Assembly: GCA_003427395.1 (NCBI GenBank)
Contig: BFEA01000198.1
Coordinates: 744,229-773,994, forward strand
DNA: 29,766 nucleotides
Reading direction: 5' to 3'
Source: Chara braunii
Taxonomy: Eukaryota > Streptophyta > Charophyceae > Charales > Characeae
The position numbers and the translations under genes are program-made. The notes below the pieces were generated by a model. That model saw only the letters and a program-made list of their open reading frames with translations, was not told where the DNA came from and did no database searches. This document shows, piece after piece, positions 20,401 to 29,722 of this stretch (its first letter is position 1; every line of letters begins with the position of its first letter).

Positions 20401-23400
20401 CTATGATCGACTCTTTCGTTGCTTTGGTCATCAGAAACAGATACATCGTCCCTGCTTGCAGTCGGGCTTTCTTCGGGGTCGTGAGTGAATGGGGTCGCCA
20501 CTGGAACTATTATGGAATCTACTATCATCGAATCCACGATTGTCGAATTCGGTTCCTTGGGAAACTGTGGACCCTCCAGTCTGCTGTCTGGGCGAATAGG
20601 CATGCAATTAAGCGCTTTTGGGGGGCCAACATCCTGGACAGCAAGACGTTCTGTCGATTCCATCGGGGGTTCAGTTCGCTGTCCTACTCTGCCACCACCG
20701 CCACCCATGGCTTGTGAATCCCAATCCCTTCCGCTATTTGCTTCCCCGATAGCTGCGGCAGTATTCCGCTCAGCTGCACCTCTCCTGCTCATTTCCCTCA
20801 TGGCTGCCGCAACAGCATCGATTTCCCCTTTCGACGGGAAACCGTGAGGCATCATATTCGCGGCCACTCTTTGATCTACGCTTCTTTCCCTGTGGTTATC
20901 CGATGGCAATACCACACCACCATGCAGGAAACCATATCCTTGTCGACCTTTGCCGGGTTCTGTATTAGGATTTTTGGGCCCGTACGGAAACATTTGGCGA
21001 AGTTCCCTTGCTCTTTCAATGTGCCCACCAAGATGGACATGGACAGGTCGCTCAGCACCACCACTCCCATCACGTTCAAAGCCTCTCAAGGTCACATGAG
21101 GAGTGTGACCCTCCAAATTCAGAACCCGTGGTTTATAGAGTGGGGCCTTCTCGGGCGGCATCGTCACAATTGACATCGGCTTGACCCTCTGCCGTGGCGA
21201 CATGGGATCAAGGCATGGATCTCCACTACCACTCCTGTCATGAAGAGGAGCCCTCTGCTTAGGACTTTGGCCTTCCTGTCCTGCTGATGGCACATAGACT
21301 CCATGTGCCGCAGGAGCAGTCTGCGGCCTCTTCGCTATGGCCGCTGTCGCTGTACCAAACGCACCACTCTCTTCTGTCCTTGGTGAATCCCTTGGGGTCC
21401 CTCTAGATGCCCCACGAACGTGCCGAGCTTGATCCTCGGTTGAAGGCCCCACTTGCATCACAATGCCATGACCTTGCTGCCGGTATGCACCCTCAGATTT
21501 GCTTGGAGACGGCAATGCACTTGACTCCCTTGAACCACCATCCTTAGCCACCGGCAGAACATCGCCCTGCTCCGGCCTGAAACCAGGTGATTGAAGGTCA
21601 TCGTGCGATCCGTACTTGGGTGCCGGCGGAGGTGGTCGAAGTCTAGAAACCCCCTTTTGTGATGATGGCGCTGATGGATATGGCAGCGGCATTGGCGGAT
21701 AGCCAGTTGCCATGATTGGGATCCCTTGCGCTACACCTAGACCAGGCATAGGAGGCACAAAGCTGGGCTGGGTAAAGCTTTCACTATATTCATCGTCACC
21801 AAAAGCATAGACGTAAGTGTCCCCTGGTTTGTCATCGTCCTCCACCTCTACATCCCCACTGAAAGGCAGTTGTGAATCAACATCCAGTGACTGGGGTTGT
21901 TCGAAACCGCCACATTCTTGAACTATGCTGCCACTCGCTCTGTGGCCTGGCATAATGGCGCCGTGCTGATCTGAAAGTTGTTGTCCAGCCTGTCCCGGAA
22001 AAACTGGTTTTCGATCAGCAGATACCATTGGCTGTTCATCCATAACCACCTCTCCGCTACCACTTCTCCCAACACTCTCCAACGGTTTTGAGACCTTGCC
22101 TGGATTTCGCAAATAACCATACCCTTCCACATAGATAACCTCATCTCCATTGCTGGAAACTGGCTGCCTTCCCGGCGGGAGAGCTCTGGAATCGGCAGGA
22201 GGGTTGGTCTCCCAAGCTCCCGAATGCTCTCGTCCAACACTTTCAGAGCTTCCCCTAGAATCCCGCTGCCAGACATCGGCGGCCCTGGGCTCACTTCTTG
22301 CTTCTGCAACACTACCTCTGCTCTGTTTCTCGACAAATCGACTACCGAACACTGGTTCAGCCCTGTCCCTCCCCTCCTTCCCAAACCTAGTACTCGCCGG
22401 CTGGTCCACAAAATAGCCCATCGGAACCTGCCCTCGCCCTCCTAACCTCGGACTTGCCAGCTCAGCTCGCTCTGTTGACTGCTCTGCAGCGTAGTGCATC
22501 TGATCATGTTCTCCACCCCTCGAGAGCTTTGGAACACCCTGTGAAGACCACTGTGCCCTCCTGCCAGATTGGTCCGGACTATTTGGCATGCGCGCCAGAC
22601 TTTTCTCAGCCATTGCCATGTCGGATCTAGGATGCCGATGTGCAGCACTGTCACCACGAGCTTGAGTACGAGCGGAACGCCAGTCATGAGAACTGCCATC
22701 ACTGTCAGGCCTCTCCTTCACCCCTGCATAAGCCCGTTGCTTCTGATAGCGTGCCCCATTGGACTCCGCGGAAGAGTTGGATGTATCCGACGACCCAGCT
22801 GCATGACCTTGCCGACCATCCTCTGCGATCCCTCCTCTCTCTATCTCTTGTTCGGTTTCCACGGACGCATCTGATGCATCAGACCTTGCAGTGCGACCTC
22901 TCCACATGAGTCGCTGTCCCGGAATAGAGCCCTCTGGGACGGCTCCTCTGCTCCCAATGATGTACTCTCTACCTCGCCGGTTTTCGCCTTCAGGCCATGG
23001 ATCGGCTTCCGGAGCTTGGGATTGCATACGCGGACTGTTCACAGCCGATCTTTCGCGGCCAACTTCTCTGTCTATCAACCTTGGGTATGCGTCATTGTGA
23101 CCACTGGCATTTCTCCACGACCGGGGCACATCCTCCGTCCGCACCGGTGCCACCACCATCCTTGGATGCAGCGCAACATCTCTGCCACTTACCTTCATCC
23201 CATTGCCACTTTCATAAGGCGCTTCTCGAGGTTCCGCTCCCGGCTTCCGAAAAAGCACAGACAGACCATGTACATCCACTCCATTCTGGATCAACCAGTC
23301 AATGTGTCTATTCACCTCGTCCGGGTCTGGCGTGCCCGGCATGGCCAACCAGTTCTCTTGAAACCACGCTCGAATCCGTGCCTTGAGCTCAAAATGTGGG

Positions 23401-23822
23401 GTAACCATGAAATGGGGCAGTTTGTTCCTTGTCCGAGGACACACCTTCTTGCCCTTTGCAAGCCACTCAGAAATATAAGCTCGTTCATACGTCTTCCCTG
23501 ATGCAATCACCACTGGATCGATCATTACTCTCCGTGACAAAGGGCATTCAAACTCTGCCGGAGGAGATACGTGATGCTCCCGGCTAGTAGTCATCTCAAG
23601 CTTAGGGTCCATCACTCCATACTCCATCCCAGCCTTATTATTAGCCTGCTCAATTAAATAGAGAAACCGCTCGCACAAGTCCTGTTTGACCGAACCCAAC
23701 TGTAACTCCATTTGCAATGCCTTTATCTCTAAATCCCTTGCCTCCCGTGAGTCGAGTTTCAGTCTCTTGAAAAGCCTCTCTGTCTGCTGGCCCGACTTCC
23801 TTGGTTGCTCCAGAATGCTCAT
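17484..23822 (-). CDS. Very large U-box / armadillo-repeat E3 ubiquitin ligase-like protein
   Basis: The coordinates give the first in-frame ATG (23822) and 2112 residues. The open frame extends without stop to 23897. Residue numbers are from that ATG. About 1-85 are helical and charged, resembling the end of the UND domain before U-boxes of plant PUB proteins. About 90-158 are the U-box: FECPLSRRVMIDPVV, GKTYERAYISEWL, KVCPRTRNKLPH, TPHFELKARIRAWF. About 185-1765 are low-complexity, rich in Ser, Gly, Glu, Arg and Pro, with a polyproline patch (RPPPPAPKYG, near 730) and acidic runs. About 1770-2085 are armadillo repeats (GGIEALGALLD, AVAALYSLSFDEESQ, AGGIKILASVI), ending GKDKAEKLLNLP as in PUB-ARM proteins. 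U-boxes recruit E2 enzymes and ARM repeats bind substrates, so ubiquitination is the inferred role. PUB-ARM proteins usually have about 600-1000 residues, so the roughly 1580-residue middle in one exon is exceptional. Long plus-strand frames opposite it are shadows. Confidence 0.88.
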   Translation of the reverse strand: MSILEQPRKSGQQTERLFKRLKLDSREARDLEIKALQMELQLGSVKQDLCERFLYLIEQANNKAGMEYGVMDPKLEMTTSREHHVSPPAEFECPLSRRVMIDPVVIASGKTYERAYISEWLAKGKKVCPRTRNKLPHFMVTPHFELKARIRAWFQENWLAMPGTPDPDEVNRHIDWLIQNGVDVHGLSVLFRKPGAEPREAPYESGNGMKVSGRDVALHPRMVVAPVRTEDVPRSWRNASGHNDAYPRLIDREVGRERSAVNSPRMQSQAPEADPWPEGENRRGREYIIGSRGAVPEGSIPGQRLMWRGRTARSDASDASVETEQEIERGGIAEDGRQGHAAGSSDTSNSSAESNGARYQKQRAYAGVKERPDSDGSSHDWRSARTQARGDSAAHRHPRSDMAMAEKSLARMPNSPDQSGRRAQWSSQGVPKLSRGGEHDQMHYAAEQSTERAELASPRLGGRGQVPMGYFVDQPASTRFGKEGRDRAEPVFGSRFVEKQSRGSVAEARSEPRAADVWQRDSRGSSESVGREHSGAWETNPPADSRALPPGRQPVSSNGDEVIYVEGYGYLRNPGKVSKPLESVGRSGSGEVVMDEQPMVSADRKPVFPGQAGQQLSDQHGAIMPGHRASGSIVQECGGFEQPQSLDVDSQLPFSGDVEVEDDDKPGDTYVYAFGDDEYSESFTQPSFVPPMPGLGVAQGIPIMATGYPPMPLPYPSAPSSQKGVSRLRPPPPAPKYGSHDDLQSPGFRPEQGDVLPVAKDGGSRESSALPSPSKSEGAYRQQGHGIVMQVGPSTEDQARHVRGASRGTPRDSPRTEESGAFGTATAAIAKRPQTAPAAHGVYVPSAGQEGQSPKQRAPLHDRSGSGDPCLDPMSPRQRVKPMSIVTMPPEKAPLYKPRVLNLEGHTPHVTLRGFERDGSGGAERPVHVHLGGHIERARELRQMFPYGPKNPNTEPGKGRQGYGFLHGGVVLPSDNHRERSVDQRVAANMMPHGFPSKGEIDAVAAAMREMSRRGAAERNTAAAIGEANSGRDWDSQAMGGGGGRVGQRTEPPMESTERLAVQDVGPPKALNCMPIRPDSRLEGPQFPKEPNSTIVDSMIVDSIIVPVATPFTHDPEESPTASRDDVSVSDDQSNERVDHSDKAEEDVDGNDKEGKREEEEIQGSYRPIRHGDQSCGHGSEERDMSETAGSKAAGKHPAGEDVSGQGVEIAERQGWEAAPQGSEDEEGEVVGDSDAYGSLAKQLASMMVHGSCDAFDDTVIFMPTADDLRAQKPQHRGQRSDALQFAVGGGRLPSALQTAEEHKGSEAARRNGAWEGKGSDVASHSYKGPGLERNHNRAISSDAVKMLSGLAVAASSVVREGVEEKVVQRDERRELEAENSDSLTREHMRRNAMGHGGKGQWALEKAVAEEEEEHEDDANSLQDKRRAARLELPSLWDKRGSEGEGASCNASGLPSNAKVASKVVSFVDLVTENVDVTRHLPVDECGDVTTNVERSLEGKGSQQQVQVGDWTGIVSGGPNARVEDDACESTTSKASAGDLGSGGVAANVVASGKGENTAEVYCHPNDKADVSEEHKMSADALYSQVRSEKDVEKKSRDGSVDEESHQENTHLDGNGNSGGGAVRNSSVIPDDRRMNRDGAAAAPELASVPAAQQGHAAPTVGSHSSAGLDAPDRSVHQRHGSLNGNQTPGSRPVPLQQSGIPAVPWKPAPASVRSKNPAPLYRPTTNRLAFLIPDGRRSDGYSGSGDSPASVTPGSPFTPSESYMRPGSEDLRVPDRGEVQVLINRLTSGRADLGQKLAAVRALRKMTKDIAQTRTMVGESGGIEALGALLDRAQEREKLTFTSTTTDWNTDKDWNELVENIEATLLNVSIEAGYKSRIARGSGAQHLVRLMTEARTEGIRDMAVAALYSLSFDEESQIVIGEVNGIRALVELLGSDEASLAAKKDALKTLSKLSYKHLNRQRMLVADVVRLALEFAQHVGSALSAKALSVVNNLMAIPEGRIKVAEAGGIKILASVIQRRESEALIEYAVAILYYVATGSAELQVEVASVPGIVEMVKRVISDPLCTPRGKDKAEKLLNLPCLSQVSQQGKKQDMDFFGRGSAGISEDRDR

Positions 23823-23894
23823 GATCTCCTTGTGAGCCTTCACTTCCTCCTTATCCACAGCAATGCCCGACTTCAATTTCTTCCTCAGCCACAA

Positions 23895-23900
23895 TGACTG
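23895..23900 (-). other. Probable 3' splice site at the left end of the long U-box exon
   Basis: Read on the minus strand, TGTGACAG ends at 23898 and is followed by TCATTGTGG, which continues the U-box frame (S-L-W-L-R-K-K). The TGA within TGTGACAG is in frame, so the frame cannot extend further without splicing. Residues 23897-23823 read like the middle of a UND domain (KEEVKAHKEIM), which argues that one or more exons lie upstream. A GTAAGA donor at 24401-24396 would join in phase with a short frame starting at ATG 24476 (25 codons, MPTALEVQ), but that peptide has no recognised similarity. Confidence 0.4.
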
Positions 23901-25171
23901 TCACAGTCAAACACAGAGGATGACGAACAACAAGCTAAGAATCCCGATTCTGCAAACGAGCAGCAAGACAAATCCAGCCCTTCCTAGTCCCCCCTCCTCA
24001 TCCCTGCCACATGAACGACAACTGAACGACTCCAACAACTTAAAGAACATCCTTTCCAACTGCTAGTCAGTTGGGCAAAGAAAACAAAAACAAAAAAAGT
24101 GTTAGTCAGTTGGACACTGGTCCATGTCCAGCACATCTCCACATTTTAGCTTTTCCTTCACCAGTATTATTATATAATAAGAGCTGTCTTACCAACCGGG
24201 GCACCTGGGTCACCTTGGTTGCCTGGATGGCTCAGCTGGGCAAGGCACTGTCAAGAAAAGAAAAGAAAAGAAAAAAACAATGCTGCGAACGTGCCACCGA
24301 CATTCTGCGCTATGTGCGCGATGTGTGTTGCCTCCTCGTCGCCAGTTCGTGTTGAGAGTTTGTAAGACGTTTGGGTGCCGATGTGGAACATGCAATCTTA
24401 CAATCTGACTTCTTCTTGGCGCAGGCTGCAACGTGACGATCTGACAGGGCTTCTGCACTTCCAACGCCGTCGGCATCGTTTCTGCCACCTATGCTGCTTT
24501 CCTTCGGCGGTGGCAGCCTTCTCCTTTGCTTGTTTGCCTGGCGTGTGTGTTGATTGTTGTGTGCAGGTGTTTCCAAGATGAGGACCGTGCTCCTCCGACG
24601 GTTTGCAGGACCTCTAACTTTCTTCCACATCCTTCTTGTCGAGGTTTTCTCCTTGTGCTGCTCTCTGAGCACTATGGCCGCGGAGGCGCTGTCTTGTATC
24701 TTGTTGGGCGTGGGACTGATGATTGCAAGGACAGGGGTAGGGTGAACTAGTATATAAGATGGCAACGCTATAGGATTGGCCACCTGTGAGTTGATGGGTT
24801 CAGGTTGTGCTTCGTAACCTCCTGATGATACCGCGTGCGGGGTAGTTGAGATGCGTAGGGGTATGGCTGCGTTGGATAGTCGGCGTTTCCGGTCTCCGGA
24901 CTCCAGTCTCCAAATGAAATGCATTCCTGGACTCATTTTGTATTCACTTGTTGATGCTTTGGAGTTTTCAACACTCTTCGGTGTGCCTGATGGATTGTAT
25001 GCATTGGTGTATTCATCATCTCCATTCTCATGTCATTGCTGTTTCTAGCCGAACAGTCCTGTCATTTCATCTCAGGGTCAGATGGAAATTCTTTGCCAAA
25101 TTAAAAACAAAAATTAAAATAACTAACTTTTTTTAATTCACTTTTGGCCCGGGCGGGCAAGTGCCCCCCCG
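23901..25171. other. 5' flank of the U-box gene; no certain exon
   Basis: This should hold the promoter, 5' untranslated region and possibly upstream exons of the minus-strand gene. A minus-strand open stretch (24310-24936) has no domain pattern. TAGTCAGTTGG is duplicated at 24063 and 24104. A short (AAAAG)n lies at about 24254-24277. No TATA box could be chosen with confidence. Confidence 0.4.
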
Positions 25172-25296
25172 CCACGCTGGTAACGTAGCTAATTAATAAA
25201 ATAAATCAGTCTAATAATAGTGACCCACGCTGGTAACGTGGCTAATAAGAGTAAAATAGAACAATAATAAAATAAATCTATCTAATCATAGCGACC
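25172..25296 (+). repeat. Tandem duplication with CCACGCTGGTAACGT head
   Basis: CCACGCTGGTAACGT(A/G)GCTAAT starts at 25172 and 25225. Both units contain AATAAAATAAATC and end in ATAGTGACC or ATAGCGACC. Units are 53 and 72 bp. Confidence 0.85.
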
Positions 25297-25396
25297 AAAG
25301 AACGAGTGGACGAGGGGTCGAGCATACCTTGATGAACCCAGATGCTTATAAATGGGATTTGCATTCTGGAGTTCTGTATAAATGGGATTTGTCTTC

Positions 25397-25428
25397 CAGA
25401 AGAAGAAGAAGAAGAAGAACAGGAAGAA

Positions 25429-25463
<35 letters not shown>

Positions 25464-25540
25464 AGAAGAAGAAGAAGAAGAAGAAGAAGAAGAAGAAGAA
25501 CAGGAAGAAGAAGAAGAACAGGAAGAAGAAGAAGAAGAGC
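25397..25540. repeat. (GAA)n microsatellite
   Basis: About 45 GAA units with occasional CAG or GAG interruptions. Poly-Glu, poly-Lys, poly-Arg and poly-Phe/Leu frames on both strands result from it. TATAAATGGGATTTG is duplicated just before it at about 25347 and 25377. Confidence 0.97.
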
Positions 25541-25681
25541 ATCAGGACGATCTGCAACGGAAATCAAATAGATCGGTCGAAATGTTTTCAGGTAATAGGG
25601 GTAGAAAGATAGGGTAGTTAATGTACAGTTGACGTACACATTTCGACACAGGTTCGACGAGCACATGGCGTAGTCGGGAAG

Positions 25682-25869
25682 AAGAAAAAAAAAAAAAAGC
25701 CCAAGTGGCGAAGCACCTGGATCAACCGCATGGCACAGTTGCAGGTCCAGCGATTCATTCTAATCAACCCATCCATGTCTCCAAGGGAGAGAAAGGGAAA
25801 GAGAGAGAGAGAGAGAAGAAGAGCGAGAAAGAGGGAAACAGAGAGGGTGGGCGAGACCGAAACACAGAG

Positions 25870-25910
<41 letters not shown>

Positions 25911-25912
25911 AA
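25682..25912. repeat. Poly(A) and (GA)n low-complexity tracts
   Basis: An A-run lies at 25685-25698. GA-rich simple sequence starts at about 25786, with a pure (GA)n at about 25872-25908. The 236-codon plus-strand frame across this is not supported as a gene. Confidence 0.9.
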
Positions 25913-26200
25913 CGGAATACGAGGTGAAGAGGAAAGACATTAACACCTCACACCTTCTTCCTGCAATCCTCCGGAGACCTGAGGATCCGCGAACACTGAT
26001 CGAGCCCCGTGACCAGGTCGTCTGTAGCCTTCTTGAAGCTAGACAACTGCTCATTCATGCGGTAAACCTGCAAGAGGAAAACCCAACCAAAAAAATTGGG
26101 AGTAGCATGTCAGTCTTCAAACACAAAAATAGGGGTACACGTCCATATACACGCATTTGTACGCTGCTCGTGTACGTGTGCATGTACCTACTCGAGGACA

Positions 26201-26307
26201 TGCGCGTGTACATCCGTGGGCCTTTCGCTCCACTCTACCCACCAAATGCGCATATGCGCGTGTGCATCTGGGGGCCTCAAGCTCCACTCTACTCACCAAA
26301 TGTGGTA
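26201..26307 (+). repeat. Tandem duplication of about 54 bp
   Basis: TGCGCGTGTACATCCGTGGG... at 26201 and TGCGCGTGTGCATCTGGGGG... at 26255 both continue with GCTCCACTCTAC(C/T)CACCAAATG. Confidence 0.9.
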
Positions 26308-26329
26308 AATGAGAATGAATCTTCCGCTA

Positions 26330-26395
26330 GAACATGGGAAGATACACCGCCACTTTCTTTTAGAACATGGGAAGATACACCACCACTTTCTTTTT
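26330..26395 (+). repeat. 33-bp tandem duplication
   Basis: GAACATGGGAAGATACACC... at 26330-26362 is repeated at 26363-26395 with two differences (31/33). Confidence 0.97.
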
Positions 26396-26660
26396 GTCTT
26401 TTGTGCATCCGGTGAGTAGCGGAGCGAGGCGCCCATGTCTGGACGTATGTACGAACGCATGTACACAAACGTAGATTGCCACGATGCCATAAACCGAGGT
26501 GAAATTTTCGAAACAAACCTGAAAAAAAAGCAAAAATGAGGGACTCAAGAAACTCAGGACATCGGTTAAACGTGGCCTGGTACAGAGAAGAAGAGGGGGA
26601 GGAAGCTGCACAAGGATGCCACGCATTAATCAATAAAAATCATCCAAATTTCGTGTTATT

Positions 26661-26681
26661 AAAAAAAAAAAAAAAAAAAAA
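26661..26681. repeat. Poly(A) tract
   Basis: A run of 21 A immediately left of the foldback-element cluster. It could be the tail of an older insertion. Confidence 0.95.
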
Positions 26682-26728
26682 GGCAAGCCTCCACTGTCTG
26701 AGAGGTTTCCGCCGCCCGCCAGGGGTAC

Positions 26729-28225
26729 CACCGTCGTCCTCAGAACACCGCGCACTCTCATCATGACCGTATCAGACTGGAAACTAAGCTTCTATACATT
26801 CACGGTAAGGGCGCGTTCTGTTCGGGGGTAGATTCCTGTCATCTTGTTAGCGCAAGTTGCAGGTGGACCCCTACCAGTAGCAGAAAACCGTGGCATCAGC
26901 ATGCACAACCGTTTTGAACCGAACACAACGCCAGGTCATTATGGCCGTATCTAGACTGAAACTTGGCCAAGATACAGAGACAACAAACGATCGGCCATTC
27001 TATTCTCGTGTGAAGATGGTAGTTCATCCTTCTCAGAGCACTGGCTGTCCAATGCCCTGCCAAAACAGCGCACATCCTTCTCAGACAGTGGTGGTTCACC
27101 TTCTTCCCCCGAATAGAACGTACGGTCTCTATCGCGCTGGTTCTAGACCGAATATTGCCCCAAATACAGCTATACTGTGACGACTGCACGTTCTATTCGC
27201 AGGGAAGACGGGGGGGCAGGAAGACAGTCGTTGCCAGTCCTGACGGAAGAACAAGGATAGGTCAACCACACAAATGAGCCTGCAGCCATAAACGCGAGGT
27301 CTCCTCCTCAAGTCTGGTGCCCACGCGGACATATCATGTCTGGTTCGGAGGGAGACTTCAAATTCAATGAGAACAGGAACGGGCAGGTCCTATTAAACAC
27401 CTTTTTCACTGCAGATCCTGGGGCAACATTCAGTCTGGATATCGCCACAATGACCGGGCGTTCTATTCCGGTGAAGACGGTCGGTGGCATTTCGATACAA
27501 TTTCTGTACTGTCCAATTCAAGAGGTTCTTGTTGGGGCTCCTTTTTCTGGGTGGGGCTGGGGGCGGAGTGGGGGGAGAAAAGGGGGGAGAGGGGGAGGAT
27601 GCCTATTTTCTGCCATTCCTTGGCAACGTTACGACCTGTCAGACCTGTACACCCGCAGTGAAGGACGGAGATTTTTTGGCGGATAGAATCTACGGTCAAT
27701 ATCGCTGTATCTAGACTGAAAGTTGCCTACAATACAGCTGTTAATTAATGTACATTCTATATTCGAGGGAAGCCGGCAGGATGGCGGATTCACTCCCTAT
27801 CGACCTCTCCCGAACACAACGCACCCTCATCATGAATGTATACAGCCAACTTTTCTGGTCTGATACAGTCATGATAAGCGTGCGTTCTTGTGTTCCAGGG
27901 ACGAACTGAAGGACAGATCATCCAAAAAGAAATAAAAGAAAAATAAAAAGTGGCACTGACTGACCTTACAGTATTCGTCAGTTGGCACTGTCATCGTCGC
28001 TGTATCTGTACTGAAAGTGGGATCTGACAGTGGTCCCCACATACAGCTATAACAACCGTGTGTTGTATTCGGGGGAAGACGGCGGCTCCCCATGTAGCCG
28101 AAGCCATCCGTACAAGATTTTGAGAGGGGGGGGAAGAAAAATAAAAAAAAAACATTCGTGCAGAAAGGCGCTGTGAGCCAATATTGGACAGACGAAACCA
28201 ATATGTGCGTTCTACTCGGGAGACA
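26729..28225. repeat. Cluster of diverged ~110-bp foldback elements
   Basis: Copies are recognisable at about 26729-26830, 26919-27022, 27096-27212, 27336-27482, 27683-27775, 27787-27900 and 27972-28084, with a fragment at about 28197-28225. Typical order: outer arm (C/T)(C/T)GTCTTC(A/C)CC-GAATAGAACG, inner arm (T)ATAGCTGTATCT, loop GACTGAAAGTTGC, then the complementary inner and outer arms ending CGTTCTATTC...GAAGACGG. Each copy is roughly self-complementary. The short open frames here, with residues such as TVFTGIERPVI, are translations of the repeat and not genes. Confidence 0.8.
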
Positions 28226-28786
28226 GACGAAACAGTGTCGATAGGCGAAAGTTCAGTGAAATGACGAGGAAGTGTGAGCGACGACGGAAGGAAGAGGGTA
28301 AAAAAAAAAAAAAAACAAGAAAGGACAGGTGAAGGAGGGTAGATAAAACATAGAAATGAATGAATAAATCAATGAATAAATAAATAAATAAATAAATAAA
28401 TAAATGGGTAGACTGTGAGGACCCCAGCCTCAATGTTGCTGATTTAAAGACTCCGTTCTGGTTTAGAGGGTTTATTAAAAAAAAAAAAGAGGGGTAATTT
28501 GCGACGTACCCCCCAAAGATGAGATATATGCTAAAATGCCCCTAAAAGACATGGGTAGAACAGAATGCCCTCTTAACCCAAAATCTTTGTGATATGCCCC
28601 TGTCAGGTGGGTGCAGAAATTTGCGTTCTGGACCGCACCCCACACGGCCAGGCCCTCACTCTTTTTCACTCGGTTTGCCCCCCTACTCGGTGGGCAACCC
28701 TACCAAATGCCGTACCGGCAGAATGGGACACCCATTCAGAACTACCACATCCCGCCAGATCAGCTTAAGACAATGAGAGAGAGAGA

Positions 28787-28788
<2 letters not shown>
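28226..28788. other. No gene; AAAT microsatellite and A-runs
   Basis: A-runs occur at 28301-28315 and 28476-28487. (AAAT)n lies at 28376-28405. Words such as ATGCCCCT recur near 28534 and 28594. No protein pattern was recognised. Confidence 0.6.

Positions 28789-28834
<46 letters not shown>
28789..28834. repeat. (CT)n microsatellite
   Basis: A pure CT run, preceded by a short (GA)n at 28775-28786, so the pair is itself an inverted repeat. A second CT/GA block lies at about 28989-29043. Confidence 0.95.
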
Positions 28835-28837
<3 letters not shown>

Positions 28838-29114
28838 TCCTTCCCACCTTCACAATCCTGCTTACACAAAATTCCACATGTATGTGAATGTATCGCCACC
28901 CAGATACATGCAGATTTATCCGACGTTTGCAATATATCTGGCCCCAATACAGTCCATAGACATGGAGAACAGAGTAATGACACAAGGCTCTCTCTCCCCC
29001 CCTCTCTCCATCTCTCTCTCACGCAGAGAGAGGGAGAGAGAGATGCTCCTGTTCACGACATTTCACGTGCACCTGGACTGTCAATCCGCCCCGGAACATT
29101 CAAGAGTGTTGGAG

Positions 29115-29162
29115 CATTCCGCATGTATCTGCGCGTTGATCCTTCCAGATACATGTAGAATG
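29115..29162. repeat. Small hairpin with ATGTATCTG arms
   Basis: CATTCCGCATGTATCTG at 29115-29131 faces CCAGATACATGTAGAATG at 29145-29162 (about 15/18 paired). A looser version with TGTATC...AGATACATG lies near 28889-28912. Confidence 0.7.
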
Positions 29163-29486
29163 TGATATAATGTAGCGAGGTGCAAAGAGTGTTCAAGAGA
29201 TCTGCGTGCGTTCAAAGCACTGACCCAGGGAATGCTCATACTCACACTAATACTTTCGGTAATCACGACCAGATTCATTCACTTGAAGAACATGCCATGG
29301 CACATGAACCCTTCACCAGGCAGGGCAGGATGTGCTGAGTCGTACACCAAGCGATGTTCAAAAAAAAAAAAAGAAAAAAAAAAAAAAACACGAAAAAAAA
29401 AAGAGAAGAAAGAAACAGACGCTCTGCTCCATTCGGTCCTCCACCCCACCTCCTTGGGGCTGTCCCACTCGCAAAGACGATTGGAC
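29163..29486. other. No gene; long A-rich tract
   Basis: A-runs with G/C interruptions fill 29360-29415. Nothing else was recognised. Confidence 0.6.
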
Positions 29487-29588
29487 TGAGCGCCTGAATC
29501 TCGAAGCGTGTTGAGCAGAGATGCAGAAAAGCCAATAAATCGTGGTTTTCTGCACCTGTCCACAAACACATCCGGCTTCAGGCGCTGA
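29487..29588. repeat. Foldback element related to 10436-10535
   Basis: The left arm at 29487-29530 (GCGCCTGAATCTCG... ending ATGCAGAAAA) faces the right arm at 29546-29588 (TTTTCTGCACCTGTCCACAA... ending CTTCAGGCGCTGA). Arms pair at roughly 70%. The order of words matches the 10436-10535 element (ACGCCTGAATCTGGACG, GTGCAGAAA, CTGCAC, CCACAAACAC), so both belong to one family. Confidence 0.8.
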
Positions 29589-29608
29589 ATCGAACCCCCT
29601 CCTCTTTG

Positions 29609-29722
29609 CTACCGTCTTCACCCGCATAGAACGCCCGGTCATTATAGCTGTATTTTTTGATGCAACTTTCAGTCCAGATACAGCCATAATTACCGGGCGT
29701 TCTATTCCGGTGAAGACGGTAG
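29609..29722. repeat. Well-preserved foldback element with 45-bp arms
   Basis: 29609-29653 is the reverse complement of 29678-29722 at 41 of 45 positions, around a 24-bp loop containing GATGCAACTTTCAGTCC. It belongs to the family clustered at 26729-28225 and is its least diverged copy in this window. A second loop sequence begins at about 29734 and continues to the window edge, so another copy is cut off. Confidence 0.93.

Noticed and set aside
18115-23501. Many plus-strand open frames of 60-172 codons
   Set aside because: They lie opposite the long U-box exon. Its GC-rich, Ser/Arg-rich codons leave the complementary strand open by chance.
24310-24936. Minus-strand 208-codon frame upstream of the U-box gene, considered as a separate gene or first exon
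   Set aside because: It has no domain pattern, and its frame does not match the phase needed at the 23897 acceptor through the GTAAGA donor.
25342-25617. Glu-rich and Lys-rich open frames of 76-91 codons
   Set aside because: They are direct translations of the GAA microsatellite in several frames and have no flanking protein pattern.
26729-28225. CRISPR-like array
   Set aside because: Repeats are self-complementary, diverged and irregularly spaced, with no unique constant-length spacers, and the setting is eukaryotic.
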